DNA of 64,000 nucleotides, from contig JAMPIV010004254.1 in assembly GCA_024509875.1 (NCBI GenBank), positions 62,001 to 126,000 on the forward strand, read 5' to 3'. Within the stretch, counting starts at the first letter, position 1. Every line of letters begins with the position of its first letter. The notes below the pieces were generated by a model that ran no database searches, was not told the DNA's origin, and was given only the letters and a program-made list of their open reading frames with translations. Origin of the DNA: Oreohelix idahoensis (lineage: Eukaryota; Mollusca; Gastropoda; Stylommatophora; Oreohelicidae). Both the position numbers and the translations under genes were made by a program. Below, one piece after another: positions 59,499 through 64,000 of this stretch.

Positions 59499-61858
59499 TG
59501 TAGTGGTTTTTTATGTTATTGTGTGGTTGCTATGTTACCTAGTGTACTGGATGAGGTCAGCTGTGAAGGCTCCTGAAGATAACAGTTTATGTGAGTTACA
59601 GAATGCCTTTCTGCTACCACTTATGACCTCAACCAGACTTATTCTGCTATTATGTATGTTAGCTACGTTTAATGTCTAGGGTAATGAAATGTGATGTGTA
59701 GGTAATTTAAATACACTGACACACACATGTAAACACTAATTCTAATAATAATAATAATAAGCTCTATGATCAAATCAACTAACACTGGCTTTAGAAGTTA
59801 AATTGTATAATTTTTTTGAATTTATTTAGTCCTGAACCAAATTTTCTTATGGTCAGGACGTATGAAACAATATGTATTTATCAATAAAAGTGCATATATA
59901 TTGCATAATCAAATGAAAATTTTGTACATAGATATATTGTTTACATTGGTTAATATTAACACTAACTACAATGTCTTTGGAAAACTAGCACTGGATGTTT
60001 AGTCGGGGTGGTGTCATCATACCCGATCTCTGTTTACAATGTTCATTGTCTTTGAAATATTGAACTGAGGTATAGTTTTTCTACACCCGGAATTGGTTTA
60101 TTTATTTATTTGTGGAACAGTTTGATGAATCTACAACAGGCCAGGTTTTCAACTTATCTGGCCTGTGACGATGCAGTACAGAATTCAATTGGCCCACTCC
60201 TCACAAGTGCTGGAGTAAAATGGTAGGCTTCTTAGGCATCCACTCTTGGACCTCTTCAAGCATCTGGCACTAGCATAGTGCCAGACCAGAAACTCTGAAA
60301 CCAAAATTTGTGCCATGTGTCAACACACTGCCTACTGCACCAATTTTACACACAACAAAGCAAAGCAAAAATTACAAAGATCGGGTCAGATCTCTCTGAC
60401 CAACTCAACACATCTCACCCAGGTGGTATCAAATAGTACCAGTTTTCCATGACTGCATTGCATCCGAAATATGTTCATTAGTCTCCTCTTCCATCCAATA
60501 AGGTGGGTGATATGTTCCCACTGATCTCAAATATAGATCTGTCTTCTATAGTCTTGGATATGTTTTCCTATATTATTTGTTTGCCTCTAGGCCCTGAACT
60601 GTCGCTGGGGACCTAGAATAAGCACTCACTTGTCGTAATCATTTTTCATGACATGGCAGTATCAATCACTCAAAATATTAAATATTAAATAAAAGGGTTA
60701 ATGAATTTTTCCCCTTACCACAATTCAAAATTGAAAACACAGTTACGTTGTACTAGCAAAACTCAGCTGAGCTGCTGGCTAGATTATGGCGTCCCACTGA
60801 TAATATATAATATCTCCTGGAAATCACTCTTCTAGCATTAACGAACTGTGCATCTGGACAGTCTTATACAAAATGGCAATTGCTTCTACTGTTTTTTCTA
60901 CAATATAAAAACTTCTGTCCAATCAGCGGACTTCCCCTCTAACATTCAAATATTTAAACTACAATGTCCAATTTCAGTCCAGTCTCAGTCTAGTGTGTAG
61001 TATTTTTCTGTCGGTCTGTCCGTACGAACTTTGTTTTTTCCCAAAATTACACTTGTTTTTAGACGAAACTACAAAAAAACTACACAAATTTTCCCCCACT
61101 TACTTATACGATTTCGAGGCAAAGTTATTTTTAGCTTCTACCCTCCCTTTTTTGCCCCTTGTCCACCTGCAGTTTGTTTTTATGCGTTAGGCCCAAGGTC
61201 GCGTCAAAAGTGATTTTTGTGAGAAGTATGCACAAATAACTGTTGGCTAGTCTGTATTGAACAATACAGTCTTTCGTCAATATCTTCCGTGTTATCTGTC
61301 CGTCTTCGTAATTAAAAGTATATTATTTCTCTGGGAAAGATGGGCTATCAAACTAGCTATTTTTTTATTCTCCTAAACTTATTATTAAGAAAAAACCTTC
61401 TTTTTTCAAGGTTAATTTTGAAATTTGTTTTTGTACCTTCGTTCACGGCGTTTTGCCGCTATATTCAAACTAAAGCGACTAATTACCGTGAAACGTCCAA
61501 GATACGACTGTTTCTGACAAGAGTTAAGGTCGTTTTTGTCCATTTCCTTACATTGTGTCAACTAGTGGCGTAATTTTTTATTTAAAAAAACTACAAATTG
61601 CGTCTTTTAGACTTTAGATTCAAACACGTGTTCAGACCGACACATTTTTTTCTTTTATCTCCGTTTCCACTCCGTCTAAAAGGATAGTCCGTTAGTCTGC
61701 CTGTTATAACTAGTTAGTTTCAATGGCGCTAGAAAACGCGGGCATGGACGAGAATGTATCAGCGTATCTTATCTATATTTTTATCTCTACATGTTATTTT
61801 ACTTATTATCTTTATAAATGGAGGAATTTTAACGTTGCATCACTGTAATTTCACCACA
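59499..61858 (-). repeat. Gypsy B 5' LTR (2360 bp)
   Basis: On the minus strand it starts TGTGGTGA and ends CCACTACA, giving short inverted ends of the TG...CA type. It includes a region of about 65 codons that is open in both LTR copies but has no recognised domain. Confidence 0.88.
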
Positions 61859-64000
61859 ATCGTCTTGTCCTCTTCTGTGTGCATATATGTAGATATATAG
61901 GATAGTAGCATTTTTCCATAATGTTTCTTTATTCCTAAGCAGACCTGATCACAAGAGCGGCCAGCGGTCTTCTATTTTGGTCCTTTTCTTCATTTACTGA
62001 ATGGTTAATGTTGTTTTTTCTTGGCTGGTGCATCCCCAAGTTCATTTGTGAACATGACTGGCCAAAGATATACCAGCAACATTTTTAACTTGTAAATTTA
62101 ACTGGACTAATCAATACCCATATATTTTTTTCAATTTTTATCAGCCCACGGGGGTTGTGCAGAAATAATAACACTATCTTACTTTTGACAGTCGTATCAG
62201 CGGATTTATCCAGAAAGTTACGCTGTTTCAAAATCGGCGCTCACCATAGCTGATAGGATTTACCATCATTTATCACGTGTAACAGTTTTAGCAACCAGAT
62301 GTTTCCCAGTACTGGAAGTATTTTCCTCTGCTTACTGTGAACCTAAGATATCGGTTTCTACACTAACTATTTGAAGTGACATTTTTCCATCCAGGAATAA
62401 ACCACCAAATTAGGCGTCCACCTTATTAATATTATGTATTGGAGGATGGACTGGTGCCAATTTGGAAGATAAAAACACTGGCAATTTTATATTCATGATA
62501 ATTGTATTCCCAAGGGATCACCAAGAGTAGGTAAGGAGTGATTGAGTGGCCACGTATGACAGAGAGAGCGAATATTTTTCTTTGTTAAAGAAACTGTACC
62601 ATCCTTGATTTTGCTTTAAAATTGTTTACTTTACGGGATAGCATTTAGTAGGAACTTTGTTTTTTCTTTACCGTCTATGCTGTAACATAGTGCTAACCTT
62701 TAACCTTTGGGTTATTAACTTTTTGGGTTCTTTTCTCAAGAGGAGGAGGGCACATTTATTCTGTATTTTTCCTATGTATGTAAATCTGATTTTATTTGAT
62801 CTTTCTTTAGATATTTGATGTTGTCAAGTTTAATGATAATAAACAACAAAGAAAACTTACTTTGTGTGTTGGTCAGACCCATTCCCAATTAACCGTAGTT
62901 TTTCACGTTTGCGTGTCTTGTTGTCACATAGCTGTGTATGTGTGTGTGTAGTTAAACTTTTATTTGTATGTATAGGGAGGGAAAGATTGTCTTGTACTAA
63001 ATTATAGTCGTATAGATAGGATGGAATAGAGAAACTCACTCATTCCATAGACATATCTTCTCCTTAAACTATCACCTGTGAAAATCTATTTCTCACACCT
63101 TTTTTTTTTCTCTCACGTACTTAACTTTACTCAGACGGGCCAAAAATAACTCTCAAACCTATCCGTACGACACTCACCTCACATCCCCTTAAACACTGGG
63201 GCTTTGTTCTTCAAATTTGTGCTTGAGGTCCTGGTTGCTTTGGCTTGAATATAAACCATTCTTCTCACGGTTCTCTTTGACCTCCACATGGTTCTCTTCC
63301 CCCATGTGTTCTAATCGTCCTGTAATCCTTGTTGTCTGTTTTTCTTTCACAGGTCTGTGCTTGTCATTACATATGTCCTCATCCAACCTTTGATCTTGGT
63401 CCGTTCTGTTGGCCTATTATTTATTCTCATTTCCTTATTTTATTTACGTTGATGTATACCTGTGGATGTGTGTGTGTGTGTGTGTTTCTGTGTGTGGGTG
63501 TGTCGTACTTTGATTAGAAATGTCTGCCCCTTTAATCTGAGTGGTCTGTCTGTTTTCTTTCTATTCCATGTCCATGCCCTCTCTTCTATCATTTTGGATC
63601 TATCAGCTCTAATTCTGTCGTTAGCCGTGTCAATCTTGAGAGAGCCCGACAAACGTCACCCCTTCCACGTGCAACTAGCTGCACATTTTGACTAAGTCTT
63701 TTATCTAGCGATTCTTGGGGAAGCGGCAAAAATTATGTTTCTTTGAGTCACAGTCCTCGTCTCCACAGGGGAACTTCTTTGTCTTTTATTTCATGCCGTC
63801 CTGGGGTTTACTCATCCTGAACGTAGGATGCTGGTAGAACGAGGAAAAGTTGCTAGCATTACGCCACTTTCCCCCGTCTTGTGGCGGTCGAAGACACTCT
63901 CGCGTAAGTCTTACGCCTGGAGTTGTTTTATCTCTTGCACGTGCGCGAAGCCACGCTACGCCACCTGCACATTTTTCTTACTATTTAAGAAATTATTCCC
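61859..64000. other. Unassigned flank with (TG)n tracts
   Basis: No gene was recognised. Short (TG)n tracts occur at about 62935-62952 and 63465-63486. A hydrophilic minus-strand frame at about 63386-63189 lacks an ATG and a domain. The last 350 bp have more CpG and higher GC than the rest and could be near a promoter, but I see no core element to prove it. Confidence 0.35.

Larger units (their letters stand above)
53165..61858 (-). mobile_element. Gypsy element B (Gmr1-like order), minus strand
   Basis: Order on the minus strand: full 5' LTR (61858-59499), tRNA-Pro-like primer site, gag, protease, integrase, RT, RNase H, polypurine tract, and a truncated 3' LTR. Integrase lies between protease and RT, unlike ordinary Gypsy. 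Known: this order was reported for Gmr1-like Ty3/Gypsy elements of fish and other animals. The two LTR copies differ at roughly 30 sites over 1.59 kb by eye, suggesting a moderately recent insertion. Three lesions break pol. Its truncated LTR abuts element A's 3' LTR, so the two elements meet tail to tail. Confidence 0.93.

Noticed and set aside
53890..61213. A ~65-codon frame present in both LTR copies of Gypsy B
   Set aside because: Its presence in both copies follows from LTR duplication; substitutions change residues freely and no domain is seen.
63189..63652. Hydrophilic minus-strand frames near the window end
   Set aside because: No ATG start; one runs into the (CA)n tract as His-Thr repeats; splice signals are weak.

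Overview
The window is an animal nuclear genome segment made almost entirely of transposable elements, with one small piece of a probable host gene. The TE mix (RTE-like and RNase H-bearing LINEs, BED-finger hAT transposons, a Ty3/Gypsy family with integrase ahead of reverse transcriptase, tRNA-type SINEs) and spliceosomal introns with GTAAGT/polypyrimidine signals point to a metazoan, plausibly an aquatic invertebrate such as a mollusc. The species cannot be fixed from sequence alone. I see no bacterial operons, rRNA, CRISPR array or cellular tRNA gene.

Layout. 1-570: tail of a LINE. 1082-7383 (minus): two phase-compatible exons of a PH-domain gene, with a 5.9-kb intron holding oppositely oriented LINE fragments and a 74-bp tandem repeat. 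7.99-9.40 kb (minus): RNase H-bearing LINE. 11589-15151: a hAT transposon with terminal repeats and an 8-bp target duplication, a dead transposase and two nested retroposons. 15175 and 37094: matching hAT ends with an identical 8-bp flank, bracketing 21.9 kb of nested repeats (a foldback insertion with hammerhead-like cores, short repeats, a SINE, a (TA)n tract) and a poor-quality block. 37.2-40.5 kb: a LINE split by a third hAT and followed by an inverted LINE tail. 40.97-42.06 kb: two members of a short retroposon family (a third is at 19.3 kb). 43.25-43.69 kb: another LINE tail. 44.95-53.15 kb (plus) and 53.17-61.86 kb (minus): two related Gypsy elements meeting tail to tail. 61.86-64.0 kb: unassigned flank.

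The most notable biology is the Gypsy family. Its order is gag, protease, integrase, reverse transcriptase, RNase H, with the polypurine tract and LTR just after RNase H. That order resembles Ty1/copia and has been described for Gmr1-like Gypsy elements. The minus-strand copy has a tRNA-Pro-like primer-binding site and a gag/protease frame change in a run of ten C.

Sequence quality is uneven. 22-32.5 kb has very little C and many G runs. 34.3-36.0 kb is a noisy copy of 19.9-21.0 kb, and 45-48.8 kb is a noisy version of the Gypsy 5' half. Gene calls in those parts were mostly withheld, and the 21.9-kb hAT span may be inflated by assembly error.
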